Shown: positions 7,182-15,123 of the stretch, in pieces
Position numbering within the stretch: position 1 is the stretch's first letter
How the letters are laid out: each line of letters begins with the position of its first letter
From: DATACN01 sp038215095
GTDB lineage: Bacteria > Actinomycetota > Thermoleophilia > Solirubrobacterales > Thermoleophilaceae
Reading direction: 5' to 3'
Assembly: GCA_038215095.1 (NCBI GenBank)
Contig: JBBQRG010000025.1
Span: 1-37,655, forward strand
Length of the DNA: 37,655 nt
Position numbers and translations under genes: made by a program
Notes under the pieces: model-generated
What the model saw: the letters and a program-made list of their open reading frames with translations, nothing else
Told to the model about the DNA's origin: nothing
The model's database searches: none

Positions 7182-8546
7182 CTAGGCGGCCTCGCGCTCA
7201 GCCTGGCGGCGCTCTGCCGCCGACTGCAGGTCGCGCTCGCCCTTGGTCCGCACCCTCGGCCCGTCGTACGGGCCGGGCTTGGGCCGCGGCTTGCCCCCCG
7301 GGAAGGCCAGCCGGGCGATCGTCCGGTGAACCATGAACCACTGCTGCAACAGCGGCCCCGAGTTGTAGGGGAGCTCGTAGCGCTCGCAGATCTCGCGCAC
7401 GCGCGGGGCGATCTCCCCGTATCGCGTGCTCGGCATGTCCGGGTAGAGGTGGTGCTCGACCTGGTAGCCGAGGTTGCCGCTGATCACGTGGAACAGCGGG
7501 CCCCCCTCGATGTTCGCGGCGCCGAGCAGCTGGCGCACGTACTTGGCGCCCCGGCTCTCGTCCTCGGTCTCCTCCTGGCTGAAGGTGTAGGTCTGATCCG
7601 GAAAGTGGCCGCAGAAGATGATCCCGTGCGACCAGATGTTGCGGATGATGTTCGCGGTCACGTCGGCCCACACGGTCGAGCGAAACGGCTCCCGGAAGGA
7701 GCGCCGCTCGATCAGCTCCCGCAGCAGGTCCTGCGCCCGCCGCGCGTTGGAGGGCCGGCGCACCCGGCCGCTCAGCTTGGCCCGCACGCGCTGTCGCCTG
7801 GTCTTGGGCTCGCTGAAGCCGGCGGCGGCCACGGCCAGGTCGATGCCGGTCGCCACGAGGCCGCTGATCAGCGGCCAGGCCACGTAGTCCTTGACGATCT
7901 GGGCCCTGGCCTTGCCGGCAATGCCCTTCAGGTCCTTGAGCAGGTCCTCCTTCGACTTCTCGCCCGAGCGGATGGCGTCGAGGTCGAGGTCGTGGAAGGC
8001 CACGCCCCACTCGAACAGCGTCATCAGCAGCACGTTGTAGAAGGGCTGGAAGAGGTAGGCCGGGTGCCAGGGCTGGTGCGGGTCGATCCGCATGATCTCG
8101 TAGCCCAGGTCCTTGTCCTTGCCGCGGATGTTCGTGTAGGTGTGGTGCACGTAGTTGTGCGAGTGCTTCCACGCGCGCGAGGTCGAGGCCGTGTCCCAGT
8201 CCCACGCGGTCGAGTTGATCACCGGGTGGTTCATCCAGTCCCACTGGCCGTGCAGCACGTTGTGGCCGATCTCCATGTTCTCGAGGATCTTTGCCATCGA
8301 GAGCGTGGCCGTCCCGGCCGCCCAGAGGGGGCGGAAGCGCGACCCGATCAGGAGAACCCGGCCGAGCAGGGCGAGCCGCCGCTGCAGGCTGATGATGCCG
8401 TGGATGTACGCGGCGTCGCGCTCGCCGAGATTCGACTTCACGTCCTCGTGCAGGGCGTCGAACTCACGACAGAGCTCCTCGATCTGCTCGGCGGTCAGGC
8501 GGTTGAGCGGGTTCTCGATCTGGTTCTCGGTTGCTGTCGGTGTCAT
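7182..8546 (-). CDS. Acyl-lipid/acyl-CoA fatty acid desaturase (DesA3-like)
   Basis: A 454-residue membrane di-iron desaturase. The three histidine boxes are present: HNVLH (95-99), HSHNYVHH (128-135) and QVEHH near residue 395. The stretch WDTASTSRAWKHSHNYVHHT and the C-terminal GYQVEHHLYPDMPSTRY are typical of front-end/linoleoyl-CoA desaturase-like proteins. The ATG at 8546 was chosen because GAGGAGGAAG lies 6 bases upstream; the longer frame to 8690 runs into the upstream gene. It follows a flavin/2Fe-2S reductase gene by 19 bases, the same order as the mycobacterial Rv3230c-Rv3229c (DesA3) pair, so the reductase probably feeds it electrons. Introduces a double bond into acyl chains in the membrane. 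Confidence 0.9.
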   Translation of the reverse strand: MTPTATENQIENPLNRLTAEQIEELCREFDALHEDVKSNLGERDAAYIHGIISLQRRLALLGRVLLIGSRFRPLWAAGTATLSMAKILENMEIGHNVLHGQWDWMNHPVINSTAWDWDTASTSRAWKHSHNYVHHTYTNIRGKDKDLGYEIMRIDPHQPWHPAYLFQPFYNVLLMTLFEWGVAFHDLDLDAIRSGEKSKEDLLKDLKGIAGKARAQIVKDYVAWPLISGLVATGIDLAVAAAGFSEPKTRRQRVRAKLSGRVRRPSNARRAQDLLRELIERRSFREPFRSTVWADVTANIIRNIWSHGIIFCGHFPDQTYTFSQEETEDESRGAKYVRQLLGAANIEGGPLFHVISGNLGYQVEHHLYPDMPSTRYGEIAPRVREICERYELPYNSGPLLQQWFMVHRTIARLAFPGGKPRPKPGPYDGPRVRTKGERDLQSAAERRQAEREAA

Positions 8547-8565
8547 GTGTCTTCCTCCTCGGTTG

Positions 8566-9663
8566 TCAAAGCTCGATCTCGACCGGACCCTCGGGGGCGT
8601 GGATGCAGGTGCGGATGTTCTCCCCCTCCTGCCCGCCCACCTTGCCACTACGCAGGTCGCGCACCTGGCCTGACACGAGCTTGCCGACACAGGTGTGGCA
8701 GATGCCCTCCCTACAGCCGTAGGGGAGTGTGAGCCCCTCCTCCTCGCCGGCCACGAGGATTGGCGTGCCGCCGTCGCACTCTGTCTTGCAGTCGCTCTCG
8801 AGGAAGACGATCGTGCCGCCCTTGCCCTCCTCGACGTCGCCGCCGATCCTCGGCTGGAAGCGCTCCACGTGGAGGCAGTCCGAGTCGCCGTGCGCGTCCC
8901 AGTGGTCGTCCATCGCGTCGAGCATCTCGGCGGGCCCGGAGAGGTAGGTCTCGCGCTCCTTCCAATCGGGACAGAGCTCGTCGAGGTCGGCGGGACCCAT
9001 GCGGCCGTTCTCGGTCGTGTACTGGCGGTGCACGCGGAAGCCCTCGTGCTCGCGCTCGATCTCGTCGAGCTGATCGCCGAAGATCACGTCGGCCTCGTCG
9101 CGCGCCGAGTGGATCAGCACCGCGTCCTTCAGCTCGTCGTGGTGCGCGAGGGTGCGCAGCATGCTCATGATCGGCGTGATGCCGCTGCCGGCGCTTATGA
9201 AAAGGAGCTTGTCGGGCAGCTCGTCGGGCAGCACGAAGTCGCCCTCCACGCCGCCCAGGCCCACGATCGTGCCGGGCTCGCAGCCGCGCACGAGGAAGGG
9301 CGAGACCTTGCCCTCGTCCACGTTCTTGACGGTGATGCTGATGCAGCCATCCTCGCGCTGGGGGTCGGACGTGAGCGAGTACGCGCGCCAGTGGCGCACG
9401 CCGTCGATGTCGAGCCCGATCCGGAGGTACTGGCCGGGCTTGTGGGCGTCCCAGCGGTAGCCCGGCTTGATCAGGACCGTGGCGGCGTCGCGAGTCTCGG
9501 CGTCGATGCTCTCGATCCGGCCGCGCAGCTCGCGCGTCGACCAGAGCGGGTTGATCATCTCCAGGTAGTCGTCGGGCAGCAGCGGCGACGTGAGCGCGCG
9601 CACGGCGTCGAGTACCTTGCGCTGGATTCGCGGGACGTTGGGATCGGCGCCACGCTCAGGCAT
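8566..9663 (-). CDS. Desaturase-associated oxidoreductase (FAD, NAD, C-terminal 2Fe-2S; Rv3230c-like)
   Basis: A 365-residue electron-transfer protein with three modules. The FAD part has RAYSLTSDPQRED, the NAD part has LFISAGSGITPIMSML, and the C-terminal plant-type ferredoxin has cysteines in YGCREGICHTC with a distal Cys in RTCIHAPEG. The N-terminal helix (about 40 residues ending PLLPDDYLEMINPLWS) matches the family of stearoyl-CoA desaturase reductases. It is first in a two-gene operon with the desaturase and supplies NAD(P)H electrons to the di-iron centre. ATG 9663 is close to a divergent Nramp-like gene, leaving a 43-base shared promoter region. Confidence 0.9.
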   Translation of the reverse strand: MPERGADPNVPRIQRKVLDAVRALTSPLLPDDYLEMINPLWSTRELRGRIESIDAETRDAATVLIKPGYRWDAHKPGQYLRIGLDIDGVRHWRAYSLTSDPQREDGCISITVKNVDEGKVSPFLVRGCEPGTIVGLGGVEGDFVLPDELPDKLLFISAGSGITPIMSMLRTLAHHDELKDAVLIHSARDEADVIFGDQLDEIEREHEGFRVHRQYTTENGRMGPADLDELCPDWKERETYLSGPAEMLDAMDDHWDAHGDSDCLHVERFQPRIGGDVEEGKGGTIVFLESDCKTECDGGTPILVAGEEEGLTLPYGCREGICHTCVGKLVSGQVRDLRSGKVGGQEGENIRTCIHAPEGPVEIEL

Positions 9664-9706
9664 GACGCGCCAGACTAGCGCTTCTTACTCGCCAGTAACT
9701 TAGGTC

Positions 9707-10996
9707 ATGAGCCGCCAACCCCCAGCCGGCCGTCATCTGCACTGGCGCCTGGTCCGCCTGCGGCCCCGGCTCGTGAAGCGCGGCTCGGTGCTGGCCCTGC
9801 TCGCGGTCGTCGGCCCCGGCGTGCTTGCGGGGCTGTCCGACGACGACCCGGCGGGCATCACGACGTACTCGATCCTCGGGGCCAAGTACGGCTACCGGCT
9901 GCTCTGGGTGCTCGCCCTCTCGACCGCGGCGCTGATCGTGTACCACGAGCTCGGCGCGCGCATGGGCATCGTGACCGGCAAGGGGCTGCTCGCGCTCGTG
10001 CGCGAGCGCCGCGGCCCGCGCGGCGCCAGGATCGCTCTCACCGCCCTGGTGGCGGCCAACCTGGGCACGCTCGCCGCCGAGTTCGCGGGCATCGCCGCCG
10101 GCTTCGACCTGCTCGGCGGGGTCAGCCGCTACATCAGCGTGCCACTCGCCGCGCTGGGCGTCTCCCTGCTCGTGCTGCGCGGGTCCTTTCACCGCGTCGA
10201 GCACGTGCTGTTGGCGCTGACCGGCGTGTTCGTCGCATACATCCTTTCCGGATTTCTCTCACATCCGGACTGGGGCGCGGCCGCCAAGGGCCTGGTGGTC
10301 CCCGGCATGCCGCTGACGCGCGAGGCGGTGCTCGTCGCGGTGGCCACGCTGGGCACGACGCTGGCGCCGTGGGGCCTCGCCTTCATCCAGTCCTACGCGG
10401 TCGACAAGAAGCTGAAGGTCGCGGACCTCCGGGACGAGCGCATCGACGTGATCACGGGGGCCGTGCTGACGGGGGTGATCGGCGTGTTCATCGTCGTCGC
10501 GTGCGCGGCCACGCTGCACGTGCGCGGGATCGAGATCAAGGATGCGAGCGACGCCGCGCGGGCGCTCGAGCCGCTGGCCGGCCACCTCGCCTCGACGCTG
10601 TTCGGCTTCGGCTTCGTGGGCGCGGCGCTGCTGGCCGCCGCGATCGTGCCGCTCTCCACCGCGTACTCGGTCGCCGAGGCGTTCCAGAAGCCCTGCGACG
10701 TGAACGCCAGCCTCAAGGAGGCGCCGCTCTTCTACGCCAGTTTCGTGGGGATAGTCGTGATCGCTGCGGGGCTCGTCCTGATCCCGGGAGCGCCGCTCGT
10801 GCAGATCCTCTTCCTCTCCCAGGCCCTGAACGCGGTACTGCTGCTCGTCCTGCTGCCCTTCATGCGGCGCCTGGCCCGCGACCCGGAGGTGATGGGATCG
10901 AACGCCATCGGCGGCGCCAGCCGCTGGCTGACAGGCATCGCGCTGGCGCTCGTAGCGGTTTCCGTGGGCGCGCTGGCCGTGCTGACCGTGACCTAG
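9707..10996 (+). CDS. Nramp-family divalent metal transporter with non-canonical ion-site motifs
   Basis: A 429-residue protein with 11 or so hydrophobic helices and the Nramp LeuT-like arrangement. In helix 1, where classical Nramp proteins have DPGN, this one has SDDDPAGITTYS (DPAG at 47-50). In helix 6, where MPH normally supplies the metal-binding Met, it has LGTTLAPWGLAF (APWG at 220-223). The Met that gives selectivity for transition metals is therefore missing. Loss of that Met is known from Mg2+- and Al3+-type Nramp relatives, so Mg2+ or another hard ion is a reasonable guess. It is divergent from the desaturase reductase. Confidence 0.85.
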   Translation: MSRQPPAGRHLHWRLVRLRPRLVKRGSVLALLAVVGPGVLAGLSDDDPAGITTYSILGAKYGYRLLWVLALSTAALIVYHELGARMGIVTGKGLLALVRERRGPRGARIALTALVAANLGTLAAEFAGIAAGFDLLGGVSRYISVPLAALGVSLLVLRGSFHRVEHVLLALTGVFVAYILSGFLSHPDWGAAAKGLVVPGMPLTREAVLVAVATLGTTLAPWGLAFIQSYAVDKKLKVADLRDERIDVITGAVLTGVIGVFIVVACAATLHVRGIEIKDASDAARALEPLAGHLASTLFGFGFVGAALLAAAIVPLSTAYSVAEAFQKPCDVNASLKEAPLFYASFVGIVVIAAGLVLIPGAPLVQILFLSQALNAVLLLVLLPFMRRLARDPEVMGSNAIGGASRWLTGIALALVAVSVGALAVLTVT

Positions 10997-11040
10997 GAGT
11001 AGTGTCAGTCACACCCAATAGGACCGAAAGGTTGAGGACC

Positions 11041-11286
11041 ATGGCAAGCCAGGTACACAACAGTGCGGTCAAGCGGCTGGAGTCGGCGTTGGTGGAACAG
11101 GACCGGCTGGGCGAGCGCTTCGACTCGGCGGTCGGCACGACCACCGAGTTCGGGGCCTTCATCCGGCTCCGCGCCGCGCGGGAGCAGGTTCACACCAGCG
11201 AGGCCTGGGTCCACTGGGTCGACGACTGGAACTACCGAGGGCTCAACGCGGGCCCGTTCGAGCTGCGCGCCGAGCGCTCGCCCTAG
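11041..11286 (+). CDS. Hypothetical small protein
   Basis: An 81-residue soluble protein beginning MASQVHNSAVKRLESALVEQ, with a helical first half (charged and Leu/Ala-rich) and an aromatic C-terminus (WVHWVDDWNYRG). TTGAGGACC just before the ATG is a reasonable ribosome site. No known domain recognised. It ends 6 bases before the stop of a convergent DUF899 gene. Confidence 0.65.
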   Translation: MASQVHNSAVKRLESALVEQDRLGERFDSAVGTTTEFGAFIRLRAAREQVHTSEAWVHWVDDWNYRGLNAGPFELRAERSP

Positions 11287-11292
11287 CGAGAA

Positions 11293-11952
11293 CTACTGAC
11301 TCGCCTCGTATTGGTCGTGTAGCTCCCACCAGCCGTAGGGAGGCGTCTGCCGGCGGCCGGGCGGGGTGTCCTCCCACTCCTCCTGGCGGCCGAGGGGCGT
11401 CAGGTCGAGGAACGTCCAGACGCTGCCGAGCGCCTCGACCCCGCGGCCGGTGGTCGCATAGCTCAAGAAGATGCGATCGCCGTCGCGCACGAACACGTCA
11501 AGCGCGAAGTACTCACTGGTCCCGCACGCCTCCTGGAACTCCTCGCCGACAACGGTGTACCACGGCATCGACCAGCCCATCCGGCTCTTGTACTGCTCGA
11601 TCTGCGGCTGGGGCGCCCGCGACGCGAACGCCACCGAGGTGTCCCGGGCGCGGATGTGGGCCAGCTCGCTGAGCTGGTCGGCGAACATCGAGCAGCCGGT
11701 GCACGCCTTGCCATCTGGCGGGAACCAGAAGTGGTAGAGGATCAGCTGGGCGCGTCCCTCGAAGAGGTCGCCGAACTTGACGACGCCGTCGGGCCCCTCG
11801 AACTCGTAGTCGGCCGAGAACTCCATCATCGGCTGGCGGCGCCGCTCGGCGGCCAGGGCATCCCGCGCTCGCGTCGCCTGCTTCTCCTTGGCCAGCAGCG
11901 CCTCGTGGGCCTGCTGCCATTCCTGCTCGGTCACGATCGTCGGTAGCCCCAT
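11293..11952 (-). CDS. DUF899 thioredoxin-like family protein
   Basis: A 219-residue protein of the DUF899 family, a thioredoxin-fold group of unknown role. Family marks are the N-terminal helix EWQQAHEALLAKEKQATRAR, YEFEGPDGVVKFGDLFEG, LILYHFWFPPDGKACTGCSM with a Cys-x-x-Cys pair, MGWSMPWYTV, and a C-terminal WEDTPPGRRQTPPYGWWELH. I chose ATG 11952 over GTG 11970; there is no Shine-Dalgarno, so a leaderless transcript is possible. It is divergent from an HxlR regulator whose palindrome at 11973-11989 probably controls both. Confidence 0.88.
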   Translation of the reverse strand: MGLPTIVTEQEWQQAHEALLAKEKQATRARDALAAERRRQPMMEFSADYEFEGPDGVVKFGDLFEGRAQLILYHFWFPPDGKACTGCSMFADQLSELAHIRARDTSVAFASRAPQPQIEQYKSRMGWSMPWYTVVGEEFQEACGTSEYFALDVFVRDGDRIFLSYATTGRGVEALGSVWTFLDLTPLGRQEEWEDTPPGRRQTPPYGWWELHDQYEASQ

Positions 11953-11972
11953 CGGTGCACCGTAGCACACTC

Positions 11973-11989
11973 AGTTCCTTCAGGGAACT
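11973..11989. promoter_or_regulatory. Inverted repeat, likely HxlR operator
   Basis: AGTTCC-TTCAG-GGAACT is a perfect 6-bp inverted repeat with a 5-base spacer, located in the 53-base gap between the divergent DUF899 and HxlR genes. It differs in sequence from the HxlR-site candidate at 3637-3659, consistent with two regulators with separate targets. Function inferred from symmetry and position. Confidence 0.5.
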
Positions 11990-12005
11990 AAGCTATTGTG
12001 AAGCC

Positions 12006-12482
12006 ATGCAACGCACCGACTTCGCCCAGATGCCGTGCTCGATCGCCCGCAGCCTCGCCGTGGCCGGCGAGCCGTGGACACCGCTCGTGATCCGCGACGT
12101 CTACGTCGGAATCAACCGCTTCGACGACCTCCAGCGCGACCTCGGCATCTCTCGCAAGGTCCTTGCCGAGCGGCTCAGGCACCTGGTCGCGGCCGGGATG
12201 CTCGAGCGCCGGCCCTACTCGGAGCGCCCCCCGCGGCACGAGTACGTGCTCACCACGATGGGCTCGGAGTTCGTGGATGTCCTGATGGCGATGGTGGCCT
12301 GGGGGGATCGCTGGACGGCGGGCGAGGCCGGACCGCCGGTGCTCTACCGGCACCGCTCGTGCGGCCAGATCGCACATGTCGAGCCGCACTGCTCGGCCTG
12401 CGGCGAGGTCATGCGCTCGGGCGACGTCGACGTCGAGCCGGGCCCCGGCCTACCCGCTGACGCGGTCGAGCAGCTGCAGTAG
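12006..12482 (+). CDS. HxlR-family transcriptional regulator
   Basis: A 158-residue winged-helix protein. The HxlR core starts at MPCSIARSLAVAGEPWTPLV, continues FDDLQRDLGISRKVLAERL and the wing YSERPPRHEYVLT. The C-terminal 40 residues have CGQIAHVEPHCSACGEVM, with three Cys and a His that resemble a small zinc ribbon; this tail is common in one HxlR subgroup. The ATG at 12006 fits the start of the conserved domain. Divergent from the DUF899 gene, which it likely represses. Its 3' end overlaps the convergent gene by 33 bases. Confidence 0.85.
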   Translation: MQRTDFAQMPCSIARSLAVAGEPWTPLVIRDVYVGINRFDDLQRDLGISRKVLAERLRHLVAAGMLERRPYSERPPRHEYVLTTMGSEFVDVLMAMVAWGDRWTAGEAGPPVLYRHRSCGQIAHVEPHCSACGEVMRSGDVDVEPGPGLPADAVEQLQ

Positions 12483-12800
12483 CTCGTGAGCCGCCAGCTC
12501 GACGTCCTTGTGACGCCACTCGGCGGCCCGGTACTGGCACGCGATCAGGCCCGAGCGGTGGATGCGGCGAAAGTCGCCGTAGACGAAGCCGTACCTGGCC
12601 TTGGTCTCGTCGGTGGCGCCCTCGGTCAGCCCGAGGTGCCATTCGGCGTAGTCGTCCCAGGGGTGGGACTCCAGGTAGGCGTTCTCGTCGTCGGCCGACG
12701 GCTGGACGTCGCCCCACTCGCTGTCGAGCACGTACTGGCGCCCCTCGATGAGCTTCCGGGCATGCGCGACGCCGCGATCGTTTACGGAGTACGAGGCCAC
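12450..12800 (-). CDS. Conserved hypothetical protein
   Basis: A 116-residue soluble protein (VNDRGVAHARKLIEGRQYVL, HPWDDYAEWHLGLTEGATDE, YGFVYGDFRRIHRSGLIACQ). The strong pattern of charged and aromatic residues and the clean codon use support a real gene, and I have the impression of a conserved actinobacterial family without a named function. The GTG at 12800 overlaps the end of the upstream nucleotidyltransferase gene by 19 bases; an alternative GTG is at 12785. Its C-terminal end overlaps the convergent HxlR gene. Confidence 0.7.
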   Translation of the reverse strand: MASYSVNDRGVAHARKLIEGRQYVLDSEWGDVQPSADDENAYLESHPWDDYAEWHLGLTEGATDETKARYGFVYGDFRRIHRSGLIACQYRAAEWRHKDVELAAHELLQLLDRVSG

Positions 12801-14353
12801 TGATCGCCCACGATACGCCGGAGCTCGCGAACGGCGGGTTCCCGAGGCACTCGCCGCTGCTCGCGGCTGCGCGCGTATTCGGCGTGTATCTCCTCGAGGG
12901 CGCCTCGGTGCGTCGGGAGCGAGTCGGCGAGCTTGCGTGCGGTCGCGGCCACCGTCAGCGGCAGCTCCGGCCGGCCCTCTTGGAGGCTCTCCAGGAAGAG
13001 GGCGGCCCGGGCCGCGTTGAAGGCCTTGCTCAGCGAGTCGCGCTCCACCCGCGTGCCCTCGTCGCGAAGGCAGGCGGCGTGCTCTGCGACCGCACGGGTG
13101 GCCGAGTCGTGGGCGGACCAGCCGCGCAGCGCCGGGAAGCGCGCCACCCGCTCTCCGTCGAGAAGCGCGAACGAGACCGGATCCGTGGCCGGGCACTGGG
13201 CCGCCCGTAGCCTGCCGCGCCCGAGGTCGACCTCCACGGTGGGCAGCAGGAGCAGCCGGCCCGAGCGCAGCGCGGCGTAGGACCAGCCGCTGCTCGCCCT
13301 GCACGCCGCGACAAGCGCGACGGGATCGCCGGGATCGCCATCCCGCAGCGAGAGGCTCTCGTCCGTGTACCACGGGAAGACTCGCGCCGCCCAGTCGGCC
13401 AGCGGCAACGCCGGGGGCCGCGGCAGCTCGTCCTCCGCAGCCGCCAGCGCGACTTCCTCGCCGGCGCCGGCGCGGGCGCAGACCACGGCTGCGACCTCCT
13501 CCGACAGCTCCACGAACCAAGGCAGTGCGCGGGCGACAGCATCGGGGCCGGCCACGGTCGGGCTGCGCAGCTGCGCGGCCGCCCACTCGATCGCCTCTCC
13601 GTGCTGCGGCATGGCGCGTGCCGCGCGGCGTAGCAGCGCGCTACGCCCGAAAAGGCGCTCGCCGTCACGCAGCCAGAGGAGGATGCGCAGCGGCTCTGAG
13701 ACGAGCTTGACGCTGTGATGGCGAACCCATGGCCGCTCGGGCTCCGCGCACGCGAGGAACGCCCAGCGCCACCACGATTGGAGCTGCAGCCAGGCGCCGG
13801 TGAGCTTCTCGTCGTCGTCGAGCGCGGCCGCCGCCGGCCGCCGTTCCGGCCCGGCCACCAGGCGCCAGCCCTCCGTGGGGCCGTAGACCCCGGGCCCCTC
13901 GTGGAGCGCAACGCTGCCCGCGCGCGAGCGCGAACCGAAGTACAGCGAGCCTGCTCCGCCGTTCCGGCCCTCGAGCCCGTAGGTGAGCGTCGTGGCGGAG
14001 ACGGCCTCGCGCAACGCCGACTCCTCGTAGACGCTGAGGTCGACGAGGGAATCGAGAACGCGCACCCTGCGCCTCAAGCGCGACCAGCGCTCCTGGACGG
14101 CGGACCGCCCGGACCCGATCGGCTCGCCGTCGGGCACGGTGACCACGAGGTCGATGTCGGAGACTCCGTAGGCCGGCTCCCCACTGCCGAGGCTGCCGCA
14201 CACATAGACCGCAGCCCCGGGCCGGCCGCGGCCCAGGTAGGCGGCGAGCGCGCGGATGCTCGCCGCGTACGCCAGCGCCCAGATGCGCCGCAGTGGGGTC
14301 CGGGCGGTGCGGAGCATCACGCCCTGCACCAGCTCTAGCGCCGATCTGCCCAT
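12782..14353 (-). CDS. Nucleotidyltransferase-domain protein
   Basis: A protein of about 523 residues. Near residue 50 it carries the polymerase-beta/MNT-type signature VYVCGSLGSGEPAYGVSDID, that is GS-x(n)-G-x-SDIDL with the catalytic Asp pair. The rest (about 400 residues, with several helical Arg/Ala/Leu-rich stretches such as LDDDEKLTGAWLQLQSWWRW) is not recognised. ATG 14353 was preferred to GTG 14371. The gene is divergent from a GT2 gene and close to a polysaccharide-type operon, so a role in surface-molecule modification is possible; aminoglycoside-type transfer is not indicated by any other feature. Confidence 0.7.
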   Translation of the reverse strand: MGRSALELVQGVMLRTARTPLRRIWALAYAASIRALAAYLGRGRPGAAVYVCGSLGSGEPAYGVSDIDLVVTVPDGEPIGSGRSAVQERWSRLRRRVRVLDSLVDLSVYEESALREAVSATTLTYGLEGRNGGAGSLYFGSRSRAGSVALHEGPGVYGPTEGWRLVAGPERRPAAAALDDDEKLTGAWLQLQSWWRWAFLACAEPERPWVRHHSVKLVSEPLRILLWLRDGERLFGRSALLRRAARAMPQHGEAIEWAAAQLRSPTVAGPDAVARALPWFVELSEEVAAVVCARAGAGEEVALAAAEDELPRPPALPLADWAARVFPWYTDESLSLRDGDPGDPVALVAACRASSGWSYAALRSGRLLLLPTVEVDLGRGRLRAAQCPATDPVSFALLDGERVARFPALRGWSAHDSATRAVAEHAACLRDEGTRVERDSLSKAFNAARAALFLESLQEGRPELPLTVAATARKLADSLPTHRGALEEIHAEYARSREQRRVPREPAVRELRRIVGDQWPRTP

Positions 14354-14397
14354 TCCGCCTAGTATCGCCACGGGTCCGACGCGGGTACTCTCTGCTC

Positions 14398-15123
14398 GTG
14401 CAGGAGCGCCGCGTACGACTGCTCGCGCTGCTCTCCGCCCGCGACGAGATGCGCTTCCTGCCGGGCCTGGTTGCGAACGTCGCCCCGCACGTCGACGGGA
14501 TCGTGGCCCTCGATGACGGCTCGACCGACGGGACGGGCGAATACCTGGAGGGCCGCCCCGAGGTCGTCGAGCTGCTGCGGTCGGAGGCCACCCGCGCGCG
14601 CTGGGACGAGGTGAGCAACCACCGTGGGCTGATGGCGGCCGCGCTGCGGCACGATGCCGACTGGGTCCTCTGCATCGACGCCGACGAGCGCGTCGAGCGC
14701 GAGTTTCGCTCCCGCGCCGAGGCCGTGATCGCCGAGGGAGAGCCGCGCGGGGTCCAGGCCTACGCAGTGCGGCTCCGGGAGCTGTGGGGCTCCACCAGTC
14801 ACTACCGCGCCGACGGGCTCTGGGGGCGCAAGGCCGTGGCGCGCCTGTTTCGGGCGTTGCCCGACCACGAGTTCGACGAGCGCCCGCTGCACGCCGTCAA
14901 GGCGCCGTTGCAGGCACGAATCGACGGCCAGTTCCCGGTGGCGGACCTGGAGCTCTTCCATCTGCGCATGATCAAGCGCGAGGATCGCGTCGCCCGCAGG
15001 CGCCGCTACGAGGACGCCGACCCCGAGGCGCGCTGGCAGCCCGGCATCGGCTACGCCTACCTCACCGACGAGCACGGCCTCGAGCTGCGAAAGCTCGAGC
15101 CGAGGCGTTCGTTTAGTGAATGA
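14398..15123 (+). CDS. GT2-family glycosyltransferase
   Basis: A 241-residue soluble GT-A glycosyltransferase. It contains LLALLSARDEMRFLPGLV, the nucleotide-sugar motif VALDDGSTDGTGEYL (about 39-53), the metal-binding DADERVE (about 92-98), and the acceptor-side region GLWGRKAVARLFRALPDHEF. No transmembrane helix is seen. The GTG at 14398 is the first start in the homologous frame and has no Shine-Dalgarno, so it may be leaderless. It overlaps the next gene by ATGA. Donor and acceptor are unknown; the neighbourhood suggests surface glycan synthesis. Confidence 0.82.
   Translation: MQERRVRLLALLSARDEMRFLPGLVANVAPHVDGIVALDDGSTDGTGEYLEGRPEVVELLRSEATRARWDEVSNHRGLMAAALRHDADWVLCIDADERVEREFRSRAEAVIAEGEPRGVQAYAVRLRELWGSTSHYRADGLWGRKAVARLFRALPDHEFDERPLHAVKAPLQARIDGQFPVADLELFHLRMIKREDRVARRRRYEDADPEARWQPGIGYAYLTDEHGLELRKLEPRRSFSE

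Noticed and set aside
7074..8732. 552-residue plus frame antisense to the desaturase
   Set aside because: The desaturase has all three His boxes and a strong ribosome site; the antisense frame is a GC-rich open frame only.
12450..13586. Long minus frame extending the 116-residue protein to 378 residues
   Set aside because: The extension lies inside the nucleotidyltransferase gene in another frame and is Arg/Gly-rich noise; the GTG at 12800 starts the protein-like part.
12782..14353. Nucleotidyltransferase as an antibiotic-modifying enzyme or MNT-type antitoxin
   Set aside because: Only the GS..D.D signature is shared; the protein is far longer than either class and no HEPN toxin gene is adjacent.
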